Assembly: GCA_003049485.1 (NCBI GenBank)
Contig: PYST01000410.1
Location: 1 to 31,110 of the forward strand
Source of the DNA: Ophioceras dolichostomum
Lineage: Eukaryota; Ascomycota; Sordariomycetes; Magnaporthales; Ophioceraceae
Reading direction: 5' to 3'
DNA length: 31,110 bases
Of this stretch, positions 1 to 10,676 are shown piece after piece. The notes beneath the pieces are model-generated. The model did no database searches. It saw nothing but the letters and a program-made list of their open reading frames with translations, and was not told the origin of the DNA. The position numbers and the translations under genes are program-made. Each line of letters starts with the position of its first letter. Within the stretch, counting starts at the first letter, position 1.

Positions 1-40
1 GAGATACCCCCCGGGAGGTTGCTAACGGCCGGCTGTCGAA

Positions 41-57
41 GCCGGGCCGAGCCCGGC
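41..57. repeat. Short GC-rich perfect hairpin
   Basis: Seven-base arms GCCGGGC (41-47) and GCCCGGC (51-57) are perfect reverse complements around a CGA loop. No T-run follows, and fungal RNA polymerase II does not use such terminators, so no function is assigned. Confidence 0.5.
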
Positions 58-65
58 GTTAAATC

Positions 66-88
66 CTACTACTACTACTACTACTACT
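66..88. repeat. CTA trinucleotide microsatellite
   Basis: About seven and a half uninterrupted CTA units lie in noncoding sequence just downstream of the HET-like remnant on the minus strand. It is a candidate length polymorphism; nothing suggests it is translated. Confidence 0.85.
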
Positions 89-113
89 TGTCCTGAACAT
101 GCCTGCTAGGTAG

Positions 114-789
114 TCATCTCGAAGGCGGAAGCGAAACACTTTCGCAAGAGCGGAAAGGGCTACCAGCCGGTCGGACTCCTTGGTCAGCTGCAAGGCCGTG
201 TAACGGAGGACGATGCTCCCACGCACGAGCAGTCAACCGGGCGCGCCGCGAGAATGTGTTGTTGCCTGAGACAGGGCTCCTGCATTCGTCTTCTGTTGGT
301 CGCGAGGCTCTGCAGTTAGCTAGGGCTGCTAAATACATTGTAATAACACGAGCTTGAGGTGATTTATAAAATAACGGACCGCTGGGCTTGTGTAGCCACA
401 ATTCGCATCTCCCTCCTGGGTTTGCACTGCAGTTGATGGTCATTCCCGTGACTCCGAGTTGTGGGGCTAAAATGCCCACTTCGCCTATGGCAAAGCTGGT
501 GGCATAGCAGTTTGTTCATGTCCTCGGCCAACACGCACTGGCCTCGCCGAAACTTGGCTGGCTGCTTATCGTGGGCGAACGCAGCGCGTCTTTCCATTTT
601 GTCATGCGCTCCAAGGTCATAATGCTTGATACGCCATCAAGCGTGGTAGCAGATGGCACAGCCCTGGGACGCTGACACCTTGAAGCTTGAAAATGTCACG
701 TGGTGCAGGACTCGAAGGTTGGCGTCGTCGTCGATCGCCCACCCAAACCTGCGGTCGCGCAGGGCTGAAATGCAGATGTTACAATACAT
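114..789 (-). pseudogene. HET-domain-like N-terminal remnant, broken
   Basis: An ATG at 789 on the minus strand opens 50 codons reading MYCNICISALRDRR, then RVLHHVTFSSFKVSASQGCA, then ICYHA, and ends in TGA at 637-639. The CxxC followed by an LHH-TF-SLK-SA--GC-IC pattern is the usual start of fungal heterokaryon-incompatibility (HET) proteins. After the stop a different frame (about 479-345) reads GVTGMTINCSANPGGRCELW, resembling the beta-rich segment that follows in that family, but no HET core domain follows before the window edge. I infer a decayed gene or one cut by the edge. An unrecognised intron could explain part of the break, but I found no donor/acceptor pair that joins the two pieces cleanly. 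The family call rests on memory of the pattern, not on a search. Confidence 0.45.
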
Positions 790-1079
790 CGCGGCGAGTG
801 AATGGACAAGGCAGGTCGGTGAATGAAGCTTCTGAAGTCGAGTCGCGATCCTTGAGTACTGACGGTTGGCAAAGGGAGACGGTAATTCTGAGAGGGACAG
901 CGCGGGATTTGTAGAGAGAGGAATGGACAGGAGGAGGTAAACCAAGAGGACATTCATCAATCATCATTATTCGCCCTCGGCAAACTTGTCACCCAAGCAC
1001 CGCCACCACCATTGCGATCAGACGCACTCAATATTTACACATGTAAGCTCATCATACCCATCACGCAGCGGCCTTCCCC

Positions 1080-2582
1080 CTAACAAAGAATGGTGTACCT
1101 CAACCCTTTCGTCACTCCGCCAAACCACAACCCCCACGCATCGGCCAACCAATGCTGCCCATTCCGCCACGGATCTCTCCCCGCGGACCTAGGCATCCTC
1201 GCCCGCGCCTCCAAGATGTACGTCGAATTCTGGTGCGGCACCACAGGCAAATTCGGCATTTTTTCTCTTTCCGCCGGGTCGATGTGCGGCCTTACGGAGC
1301 TCGCCCCCAGCTGACGCTGCCTCCTCATGACATTCAGCACCGTTCGCACGTGCACGTCGGCGCCCGGCGTCCACGTCCCAGCCGTGTAGCCCATCACTGC
1401 GCACGAGTTCGGCACGCCGTCCAGCATGCACGACCGCCACACATAGCGCTCGCTAATCACCATCTTGACGCCGTCCACCTCGGGCGCTTTGCCTCCTAGC
1501 ATCTCCATGTGCAGCCCCGTCGCCGTGATGATCATGTCGGCGTCCAGCCGTCCTTTCCCATCTTTGAGAACGATACCCTTTTCGTCGCACGTGTCGATGA
1601 CGGCCGTGACGACGTCGCAGTTCGGCCGGGCGAGCGCGTCGAAGAAGTCGCCGTCGGGGGTGAAGCACAGCCGCTGCTGGAACGGGTTGTAACGCGGGTT
1701 GAAGTGTTCCTCGACGGGGAAGTTCGGGGGCAGCCGTTTTTTTAGCTCTTTCGTGAGGAATCTTCGGCCTGCCTGAGGGAAGGTCAAGAGGAAGAAGTGC
1801 ACGAAGAGGACTTCGATCAGCAGGCGACGGATCCAGTTCACGCGCATAGCGAGGTAAGGGCCCAGCCAGTGCCGCAGGCGGATGGTGGTCATGTCGCTGG
1901 AGGGCAGGGCCTGAACGAAGGAGGGGCTGCGCTGCAGCATGGTGACGTGCGCGGCCTTCTCGGTCAGGTTGGGGAGGAGCGTCACGGCCGTGGCGCCGGA
2001 GCCGATGATCACGATGCGCTTGCCCGCGTACGAGATCTCGGGCTTCCAGAACTGCGGGTGCACGACCTCCCCCGCGAAGTTGGACAGGCCCGGGATTTCG
2101 GCCTTGCGCGGGTGGTCGTAGTCGTAGTATCCGCCGCAGTGGAACACCCATCCGGCCCGAATGAGCCTTTCCTCCTTCTTTCCATCATCAGCCTTGGAAG
2201 TGGCACGGAGCGTCCAGCGCTGCTCGGCCGAGCTCCACGATGAAGATGTCACCTCCTGGTTGAAGCGCACGGCCTTGTCGATGCCCTGGCTGGCCGCGGC
2301 TTCCTCGAGATACTCCTTGATGAGGTGCGCGGGTGCGAAGTCCAGGTCGTGCGGCCACGGGTACCACGGAAAGCCGAAGACCGCAAGGGAGCTATCGGAC
2401 CGGACGCCGGGGTACTGCCAGAAGGCCCAGGTGCCGCCGATGACAGAGCGCTTCTCGAGGATGGCGAAGGTGGCGGATGGAAAGGCTTCCTTTAAGCGAT
2501 AGGCCGAGTTGATCCCCGAGAGGCCGGCGCCGATGATCACAACATCGAGCTCCTCGGGTTTTGTGTCTGTGGCTGTTGCCAT
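1080..2582 (-). CDS. FAD/NADPH flavin monooxygenase, Baeyer-Villiger-like
   Basis: A single-exon gene of 500 residues. It is predicted to use FAD and NADPH to insert or transfer one oxygen atom on an organic substrate; the substrate is unknown. The FAD-binding Rossmann motif GAGLSG is at residues 18-23, followed by GGTW at 49-52. FAGEVVHPQFW at 169-179 fits the FxGxxxHxxxW fingerprint of Baeyer-Villiger and N-hydroxylating monooxygenases, with K rather than P or D after W. A second Rossmann motif, GSGATA, lies at 194-199, and ATG near residue 355 (ITATGLH) is the usual ATG motif. I chose the ATG at 2582 because its context (CTCAACATGGC) is Kozak-like; the open frame extends upstream only to a TTG at 2645. 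There is no signal peptide. It could equally be an S- or N-oxygenase; the general class is secure. Confidence 0.9.
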   Translation of the reverse strand: MATATDTKPEELDVVIIGAGLSGINSAYRLKEAFPSATFAILEKRSVIGGTWAFWQYPGVRSDSSLAVFGFPWYPWPHDLDFAPAHLIKEYLEEAAASQGIDKAVRFNQEVTSSSWSSAEQRWTLRATSKADDGKKEERLIRAGWVFHCGGYYDYDHPRKAEIPGLSNFAGEVVHPQFWKPEISYAGKRIVIIGSGATAVTLLPNLTEKAAHVTMLQRSPSFVQALPSSDMTTIRLRHWLGPYLAMRVNWIRRLLIEVLFVHFFLLTFPQAGRRFLTKELKKRLPPNFPVEEHFNPRYNPFQQRLCFTPDGDFFDALARPNCDVVTAVIDTCDEKGIVLKDGKGRLDADMIITATGLHMEMLGGKAPEVDGVKMVISERYVWRSCMLDGVPNSCAVMGYTAGTWTPGADVHVRTVLNVMRRQRQLGASSVRPHIDPAEREKMPNLPVVPHQNSTYILEARARMPRSAGRDPWRNGQHWLADAWGLWFGGVTKGLRYTILC

Positions 2583-3638
2583 GTTGAGGTGTGGTGGGGG
2601 GAAGTGGGGATTTGCCCTGTGGCCTCCAGGTTGAAGCAGAAGCAATGATGATCTGGGCTATGCTGCCGCTGATGCTATTCCATAACTATAGGTAGGCAAA
2701 GAAGAAAATGATCTCTGGGGTTTATGCTTCTGTGCTTAGGGATACCGGATCGTCTAGGTGGCATGGGAAAGGAGGGAAATGGGATGTGAAGTAGGGAGAT
2801 GTACCCAGCGGCGTACGTAGGTTGGAGTCGTGTCTGCTGCCCAGAATCTAGAGTCGATGCCAAGGTGGTTCTCCTCCCTGGGTATGATTCATGGGTGGTA
2901 TTTCGTCTTGAAGGAGGAATCAAGCATAGGTGCAGGTGGTCACATGGAACTGTGATTCCGACCGACCGAGGTACTTTTTGCAGAGATGTTGGACAAAACG
3001 TCTCGGAGCCGGGGAAACCAGCATTTTCCTTTCAGCTCCTGGTCGGAAACATTTATGGTGGGAATCGCACCTGGACTCGGGTCTGGTCCTTCCGCTTCGT
3101 GCCCCTGGAGAAACAAGCATTCTATTGCATGCAAACTAGACCTACTTCGTAAACGCCACCAATTTCCAAGGCGAGTTTGTTGGGAAGCTGCAGGAGGTGA
3201 TTTCTGTTTAGTCAAATACGGGACGATAATGGGAAGTGTCTTTTGGCCATAAAGGGAATTCGTAAGGCTGCGACGACTTACATCGTCGTCGTTGAGTCTG
3301 GTATGTATCGTGCTGACTGCGTATTTGCAAATGCTGACCCGATGCTCCGTATTTCCTGCCAAACTATCCTCCACGGGAGTGCCCGCCGTCACAGGGATTT
3401 AGGTTCATGGGGATGGCAGTCAACCGCTGTGGGGAGCGTGCTTACATGATTCATGCAGCTGGCACGCCGATATTGACATCAATCGCGTCGCCCAAGGCGC
3501 CAAACAAGGTGAGAGGTCAGCACCGTATATTGAGGACATGCCGACTGGAATGCGTCGTCGTCGATTCGTCCATCTTGACGAGCAAAAGCGTCCGGGTACG
3601 AGCATCGAATCGTCCATCTATCAATCAACAATTAATGA
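2583..3638. other. Intergenic region, no gene seen
   Basis: About 1.05 kb between the start of the flavin monooxygenase and the stop of the beta-lactamase-like gene, so it should hold the promoter of the former and the 3' untranslated region of the latter. Open frames here are short, overlap on both strands and match nothing I recognise. TATAGGTAGG occurs at 2687-2696. Confidence 0.6.
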
Positions 3639-5932
3639 TTACTGTCGCCCTCGAGACCATCGCAACTTCGATGATCCCGACGCGCGGTTACTCGACTCGC
3701 TGCTGCCCTCCACCTTCCGAGCCCCTACCGCCGCTCCCGTCGTCGCCCCTCCACTTCCTCCTCCTCCTCCCTTCATCAACTCGATCCGCAACGCACTCGG
3801 CTCGATACTAATGACCCTCCCCTGCGCGTCAAGATTGAACACGAACTGCTCAAGTGGCACATTCCCAACCACGACGCTCGTGGCCGTCACCCACGACCCG
3901 CAATCGGTAGAGAACATCGCGTTCGTCGGCGGAGTGTCGGTTAGGTCCTCGAACACGCCCTTGAACGCCACGCGCCTCCCCCCGTCCGAAGTCACCGTCT
4001 CGAGGCCGGACGGATAAAGCCGGATGCTAGGCGTCGTCACAGGCGCGAAGCTGTTCTGGATCGCCACGGCCGCGGTCTGCATGTCAGTGCCGTTGCTGAT
4101 CCAGTTGTAGACACCCAGGCCGGGCCTGTCCGGGGACGTGCGGATCTCGAGGCTGGAATTAACGCCGTTGCCAGCGACATAGCGACCGGAATACAGCGCG
4201 TCCGCCTGTTCCCTAGCAGCAGCCTCGAGCGCGGGCAACAGAACGTCGCCCAGCGTGTCGGCCCACTGGAACGTGGGGTTGCCGACCAGGCTGTTTCCCG
4301 ACAGCATCACGACGATACCCGCATCGAAGTCGGGCAGCAGGTTGAGCAGCGCCGCGTACGAGCCCATGCGACCCGCTTTGTTGAACGAGTCGGTCACCCG
4401 CTTGTAGAAGGGCGGGCGCGAGAGCGCGGGGATCCGCCGCACGCCCCACGGGTAGCCGATCGCGGCGACGGTCTCGGACGACATAGAGGCGGGCTTCAGC
4501 CAGCGTGCTGTGAGCGTCGGCGAGAGGAGCTTAGATGACAAAATGGCGCGGCCGATGCGGGAGAGGTCTGAGGACGAGGAGTACATGTTTCCAGTGCTGT
4601 TTCGGCGTTAGCGTTGGCGGCGTCAGCCTAGTCAGCATCATCAGTGCAGGGGCAGCACTAGCGCTGCAGCCGTCTCCCAAGCCTATGTAGGTAGGTAGGC
4701 TAGGGAGGCAGATTACTCACGGAGCAGAATCCCCCATCCCGTACGGCCAGCTCGTCGAGCCGACGTTAGTTCTGTTGGCCGGGATGATCCCCACGGAGTC
4801 GTCCGGTTTATACAGGTAGGTCCGGTTGAGGCCCAGCGGCCGGAAGACCGAGTCCTGCAGCATGTCGGCGTACGGCTTGCCCGTGATGCCCTCCAGCGCG
4901 TATCCCAGGATCTGGAACGCCGAGTTTGAGTAGACTGTGGCTTGGTAGGGCCCGTACTGCGGTGGGAGCTTGCGCATGCCGTCGAAGAACTCTGTTGTTG
5001 TGTTGCTCGGGACACTTGCGTTGGTATGGCTGTCATTGCTGGTATGCGAAGTGCGCGCAAACTAGACATGGTGAAGCAGCCCTTTGGTAGATTGGGCAGT
5101 GAACTTACGGGTTCTGTTGCACAGGACATACGTCCCGCAAGGCGCAATATCCTCCTTCGGCAATGGCGGGAAGCCCAGAATCGTACGCGTGGAGGCGTCG
5201 AACTGCTGCGTCACCTCCCCCACAAGTGCGTCTAGCAAGCGGGCGGTGATGATCAGTCTCGTACCGCCACTTCTACCACGCTGTCTCTCCTCTTTTCCTT
5301 TGTCTGCCCAACCGAGGGGAGGAGAGAGGGAACTCACAGTCTCTTACCAACCCCGCCAACTGGCCAGCCAAAGCGCCAACGGTGATCTCCTCCCAGTTAG
5401 TAACCATGATGGGGTCCTTCTTTAGGTCCTCCTTCTGCGACCGCGCTATCTCAGCCAGCTCCGGGACGAATTTTGTGATGGGATCCCCCCAGTGCTGCAT
5501 CCCGGCCTCGACGAGCCATGTGTACACTGTGAAGATCTTGGTCAGGCTGCCGATCCGGTAGACGGTGTCGCCGTTCACCTGCTTGACGCCGGGCGTGTCG
5601 GGAAAGAAAGTGGTAAAGTTCGCTGCGGTATGGTGATACGAGAAGGCTGGGTCGGCGGGGGAGGAGTCCGAGACGGAGTAGAGCTCTACGGAAAACGAGA
5701 GATCTGGGTTGGATGCGGCGGTGGAGGCGAGTTGGGACGTGACGTTGGCGAAGGCGGCGTGCATGGAGGGCCATTGCGATAGTTTGGTGGGCTTGGGAAA
5801 CGCGGGGCCTTGGATTGGACAGTTCAGGGGGACCGCGAGGGAGGAATATGGGGTGATGATGAGGAGGAAGAGGAGGCTGGCGAGTGATGTTAGCCTCGCT
5901 AGCTGCGCGATTGACCCTCCTGTCGCCCACAT
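3639..5932 (-). CDS. Secreted beta-lactamase-like serine hydrolase, 4 exons
   Basis: Exons 5932-5338, 5231-5109, 4991-4721 and 4596-3639 join in frame to 648 residues. Donors are GTGAGT, GTAAGT and GTGAGT. Each junction restores a family-like sequence: GLVRD/YALVGEV, LCNRT/QFFDGM and GDSAP/TGNMYSSSSDL. A hydrophobic N-terminus (LASLLFLLII, residues 18-27) with likely cleavage after SLA (about 33) indicates secretion. The class C beta-lactamase/DD-peptidase motifs are visible: SLTK at 129-132 (nucleophile Ser129, Lys132) and YSN at 260-262 (Tyr260). Many NxS/T sites suit a secreted glycoprotein. In fungi this family (beta-lactamase-related, Pfam Beta-lactamase) covers esterases, amidases and unknown hydrolases; antibiotic resistance should not be assumed. 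The C-terminus after about residue 600 is low-complexity Gly/Ser and may be dispensable. Substrate unknown. Confidence 0.88.
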
Positions 5933-6746
5933 CGCTGCTGAGTTCGAGTGCCTCGGCGCTGGGAGGTCGAAGTCGAGGAGCTGGACTCAGCAATTCCAAT
6001 GGCCACGAATGCGTCGATTCGAGGCGACTGATGTGTTACCTGGCGATGTTCACCGCTGCAATCACAGACCAAAGATGATAGTTACGATGATCCAATCGTC
6101 GCGTGCATACTGTGCGGGCTGTGCCTTCGGACCTTTGCCTACCTACTCCTTCCCGCTCGAGTTCCGAGGTTCCTTGCAGCCCGGAGTAGCCATAGAAGCA
6201 TTGCACACGGACATCGTACGCGAGCTCAAGCGAGCTCATCCGTATCTAAGTAGGCGGGATACCGGGACTTCCCTCCTCATTTACGTCTAGTGCTTGCGCG
6301 CCGGAGCTAATGCCGTAGTCCAGGTCTGGCGAAGCTTCGGAGGGGCTACTATTTATGGCTTGTCGTTTAATATCGGTCGTCGGAAGAGGTGTTCCTGGCG
6401 ATGTGCGGGATCTGCACTCTAGGCTGAATGCAACATGTTGCTTCTGCGCTCCGTTGCCCGGGCCTGGAAATCGTGCTTGACACGTCAGAATGGATCCTTC
6501 TGTCTATCCAGTTCTGACAGAGATCGTGGGTTACTAAGAGTCTGCCATAAGTCGCTACGCTGATCCGGGCTGTTGGTAGATAAATGCGATTGATGATTGA
6601 TGATCAGTACTTTTGTGTCTGCCTACAAGAGGCCTATCGCATGCCAATCCAAAAACCTCACTCGAGGCGCAGGGCTGCGGCCGTAGCTTCAATTGGCCTA
6701 ACGTTCTGACATAAGATCGCCTCTAACAGGGTATGCTACAGATTTT
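5933..6746. other. Intergenic region, promoter of the hydrolase
   Basis: About 0.8 kb separates the start of the beta-lactamase-like gene from the stop of the ankyrin-CorA gene, both on the minus strand. Forward open frames here are antisense or noncoding in character. A short run of tgattga-type repeats lies near 6588-6606. No further element is supported. Confidence 0.55.
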
Positions 6747-9700
6747 CTAGACGTGTCCAGGGGGTAGCGAATATTCGCCGACATCCGAGATCGCATCCCT
6801 GTCCTTAGCTTTCTCGCCCTCAATCTCCCTCTTCATCGGGACCGAGGGCGTGAGGGAGCGTAGGAACCACCGCCAGGCTCGCTTGAGCCCGTCTATGTTC
6901 ATTGCCAGCAAGATGAGCGGGATCGAGATGGCGAGGGAGATGGAGACTGCACCGAGAGTTTCAGTGGTCATTCACTATCAGTCAGTAGAGGTTGCGATGA
7001 AAGCAACTGGGAAGGTAGAAAGGGGACTTTCGTGTGTCTTACAGCTGTACTTCAAGACGTAGGCCAGCTCTAGGCTCCCGTCGTTGACTCTGTCGAACTC
7101 GGTGATGTCGAGGGTGAAGAAGGCGGTCATGAAGGAAAGAGGGAGGAACACGACCGTCACGACCGTGAAGATCATGGTTGCGTTGCCCTGTCGCCCCGCC
7201 TCTTCGGTCTGGTTCCACGATTCTTCGGCCTGGCGACGCACGAACCGCGCTTCCATCACGTTGCTCTGCTTCTGCTTGAGGTCGATCAGGGCGTTGAGCT
7301 GCGTTGGTGGGAGGCCAGTGGGTGCCAATGGGTTAGTCTGGTTGGTGAACAGGACGGAGAGGAGTCAAAACAAAACGCCAGAAACAAACCCACGTCTTCA
7401 TACACCCACTGCGCCCGTTGCGACATCCGCGCGATCTGATCCAGCGTCTTCCCGACTGTAGCGATCGGCAGGCTCCACTGGTCCCAAGTCCAGACCTTCT
7501 CCTTGCCCTTCGTCGACTCGGGGTCGTCACTGGTGCCATCCCACCGCTTGGCCAACAGCTTCTCCATGTCGCGCATCACGGCCGTCTGCTCCTGGCACAA
7601 CACGCGCATGATATTGAGCTCGTCCAGCACGTCCTTGATCTCGTCTAGGTGCCCGATCTCGCTGCTGATGTCCAGCACATAGCCCAGGAGCGTCTTCTCG
7701 GCCTCGCGACGAAGGACAGAAGTGGCGGGTTCTTTTCCGCCCCGAAGCTGTTGCTCGATGTTGCCAAGTGTCGGCTCGTCTTTGAGGCCCGCCACGCAGG
7801 TTTTCACGGAGGAGCGGTGCTTGCCGTACCCCTTGGTTCCGGCCTCGTCGATCTTGTCGACCGTTTTGACGAGACCGGTGGCTGCGTCCATCATCCCCTG
7901 GCGCGCGATCTTGTCGTTGTGGGTTGCGTCGCGGAGCTGTTCGAAGAGGTTTGCCTCTTTGTTTGCCTGGAGAAGGACGTTAGAGAGGTGGGAAAAGAGC
8001 GGCAAGTCAGTATCGCCGCCGGAGGCGCTGGATGACGGACGACATCATCAGCACCGAAGTTCCGGCTAGGACACTATATGGGCACGTACCACATCAGCGA
8101 TCTCGCTTTCGTACGTCCTGAGGAAGTCTAATCCCTTCTTATTGAAGTAGCCCTTGGCGCACTCGCTCGCCACCAGGCCGGCGATGTCGTACACGGACGT
8201 GACGACGAGGTCGTCGCTCGTCATGGCCGCCCACACCCGCTGCGTGATGAACGGGTACTCCTCGATGTCGTAGAAGGCAGTGTACAGCGTCGGCACGCCA
8301 TCGGGGCCCGTCAGGATCCAGAGCCACAGGTCCGAGACGATGGTCATGTCGGCATCGTCGTCGCCGTCGTCATCATCACCGTTGTTGTCGTATTGGTAAT
8401 TCTTCTCGGCGGCGTTTTGATCACCCTGGTCTGGCATGGCGGCGGCGGCGGCCATGACGGCGGCGCGTTTTTGCCGGAAGCGCGGCACAACCTGTTGGTC
8501 GTCGCGGTGGTCCAGGTCGCGCTGGCTGAGGGAGGTGTAGTAGTACTGGTCCAGCGTACGGGGGATGTGAAGGGGGTGGTCGTCGTTGAGGTAGGCTGGG
8601 ATCAGATTCCTCAGACTTTCCCTGGCCCGGTAGTTGTGCTCAAGGGGATTGGGGCCGGCATGACCGGTTGGTGGTATGGCGCTGATGGGCCGTTGCGCGG
8701 CTTTTGGGTCTCGTGAAATGAGCGGTTTAGTAGCTTCGAGGGCTCCCCGTGATGTCCACGACAGAAACGGCATCTACCCACCACATTAGTCCGCTGCGAC
8801 TTCAGGGGATCATAGGCGAGGGAGGTATGCTTAGGAGAGCTACCCCTGATGAATCTTGGACGCGGAACCTACAAACAATACGAACTCATCCAGACTCGTT
8901 CCGATTCGCTCACACATTGGCGACATGAATCGGACCCGGCCTGCCGAATCCGCCTTCTGCATCCTTCCGAGCCAGTGATGGTGTGGAAGGATGTGGGAGG
9001 CAGCCGGTCTCTCCGTTCCTCGGAAACTACCGGAGAACAGAGCCTAGGTAGTGTTATCAAACTCACAAGCTGATCAGCAGGCGCACATCTAGGTACTGGA
9101 GTACTGGGGGCACTCTGGGAAGACCAAAAGCGACCTACCTCGATCCATCGCATCTGTTGTAGAAATTCGAAATCCGCGTTTCTGGATGTCAGTCCTAGTA
9201 CTGTGCACGGAAGTCAAGCTCGGTGTTTTGCGTGCGTGATACTCTTCGAGTCTTGGGAGAACGGTGACTCACATTGTTTGCGGGCAGATGAACCCATCGG
9301 ATATCGGCCCTGGATTGCTCGAATATGTACTTGCGGGGGTCTCCCAAAAGTTCCTTGATCGACGGTTTGTGGAAGCTCAGCCGGTTCACCTGGCCGTTGG
9401 GCTCGGTCCTGTTGAAGCCGTACACGATGGGCTTGCAACGGTTGTCTGCATCCTCGTGCAGGGACGTAGGGGCAAGACCCAAACTGCGCTCGTACTCGAG
9501 CCACGCACCCATCCTCCCGCCGCCGCCGTCTGGGAGATCCTTTACCGTCTTGCTGCGTGCTGAACCTGACGTACCACCGCTGCCACCGCTGCTGTCACCA
9601 CCACCGTCCTTTGGCGGCAGGCGGTTCTTGGCAGCAGGTATCTCGTACTCGATGTCGGCACCACCGCCCACGAGAAGGGCCGCAAGACGCTGCAGCTGCG

Positions 9701-10676
9701 ACCTGCGCTTCCTGGACTCCTTGAACACGCGCTCATTCTCCTTGACGTCCCTAGCCGCCAGGATCAGGGGCGTGTCGCCGTCGGGAGTCTTGTAGTTGGC
9801 GTCGGCCCCTAGGCTGATCAAGTTGCAGACCATGGCTTCGTTCTTGAACAGGGCGGCCTTGCACAGGGGAGACAGCCCCTTCTCGTCTGGCGAGTCGACG
9901 GGCACGTTGCGCTTCTTGACGAGAGCCCGCGCGATGTCGCGGCTCGAGGCCTGTACCAACAGCTCGTCCTTGGCTAGCTCGTGAAGTTTCCGGGTGGCCC
10001 ATTCGGAGCTGGGCAGAGTGGCGCCCCTTTCGAGAAGCGCAACTGTCCCCGCGCGACTGCGGGCGTGCTCTGCGCCGTCGAGCGGGGTGGCATAGCCCGG
10101 GGCCGCTCCATGGTCTGGATCGGCTCCTCCCTCTGCGATGTCGTCGAACAGGAGCTCGTACAGGTGAGGGACGTCGCGCTGCTCGACCGCGTGTCCTAGA
10201 AGGCCCTCGCCGAGATCCCTGCACTGGAACTCGCTACCGGTGCTGTCCAACACGAATTCGCTCGTCTTCCTTTTGTGCCCCTTAGGCACGAATCGGAGGC
10301 TGGCGAGGGCCGCTTGGGCGCTGACACGTCCACGAAGTAGGAACGCGAAGGAAACGGCGCCGTCGAAATCCGGTCCGACGCGCCATTCGAGACCGTACCC
10401 TGCGGCTTGTGCCGTCTCAGGACGAGGCCGGAACGCGATGACGGGGGCGGTCACGGAGGCGGAAGATGTCCCCGGAGCGACATTGACCGGGAGAGATGGT
10501 TCGTACCAGACCCAGATGACGATCCTGGAATGGTGGAAATCCTCGCTCAGGGATATCTTGAGGGGCACCAAGATCCAGGTGAACACTGGGCCTCCCTCTC
10601 TTGCGCTGCCGTATGCGCTGACAGGCTCCTTTTCTGGGTCAAGGACCACACTGATAAGACTGTTCGAGTCGGCCAT
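6747..10676 (-). CDS. Ankyrin-repeat CorA-like membrane protein, 7 exons
   Basis: Exons 10676-9273, 9153-9139, 9043-8873, 8773-8090, 7966-7394, 7337-7043 and 6946-6747 sum to 3342 bases, giving 1113 residues. Residues about 156-345 hold degenerate ankyrin repeats (for example KGLSPLCKAALFKNEAMVCN and DGDTPLILAA). A linker (WVHLPANN, then MRWIE, then RFMSPMCERI) typical of fungal ankyrin-CorA proteins follows, then a long helical region and two C-terminal membrane segments, about 1003-1024 (FTVVTVVFLPLSFMTAFF) and 1049-1065. This matches the CorA Mg2+ transporter fold, but the canonical GMN loop is absent: TM1 runs into TLDITEF. Transport of Mg2+ or another cation is therefore inference; regulation through the cytosolic ankyrin part is plausible. 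Exon 2 is only 15 bases. Exon 7 uses the acceptor GGTGCAG because an in-frame TGA lies just upstream. Acidic low-complexity stretch near 8344-8390. Confidence 0.9.
9139..9153 (-). other. 15-base microexon of the ankyrin-CorA gene
   Basis: The exon encodes MRWIE in phase 0. It is preceded by CTACAACAG and followed by GTAGGT; flanking introns are 119 bases (9272-9154) and 95 bases (9138-9044). Joining it gives PANN-MRWIE-ALFSG, which fits the conserved linker of this fungal family. Skipping it would keep the frame and delete five residues. Confidence 0.75.

Noticed and set aside
1453..2151. 232-codon minus-strand frame inside the flavin monooxygenase
   Set aside because: Same strand, shifted frame of a gene with clear FAD and NADPH motifs; Arg/Pro-rich shadow.
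3639..5932. Antibiotic-resistance gene
   Set aside because: The fold motifs SLTK and YSN are shared by many fungal esterases and peptidases. A secreted fungal member of this family is not evidence for drug resistance.
6588..6606. TGATGATTGATGATCAG shared between about 6590 and about 11306
   Set aside because: A 17-base match in TGA-rich low-complexity DNA with no extended similarity around it; probably chance.
9126..9189. Alternative second exon of the ankyrin-CorA gene starting after CATCCAG
   Set aside because: It would insert KRGFRISTTDAMDR and put the donor in a different phase. The 15-base microexon keeps phase 0 and gives the family-like PANN-MRWIE-ALFSG linker.
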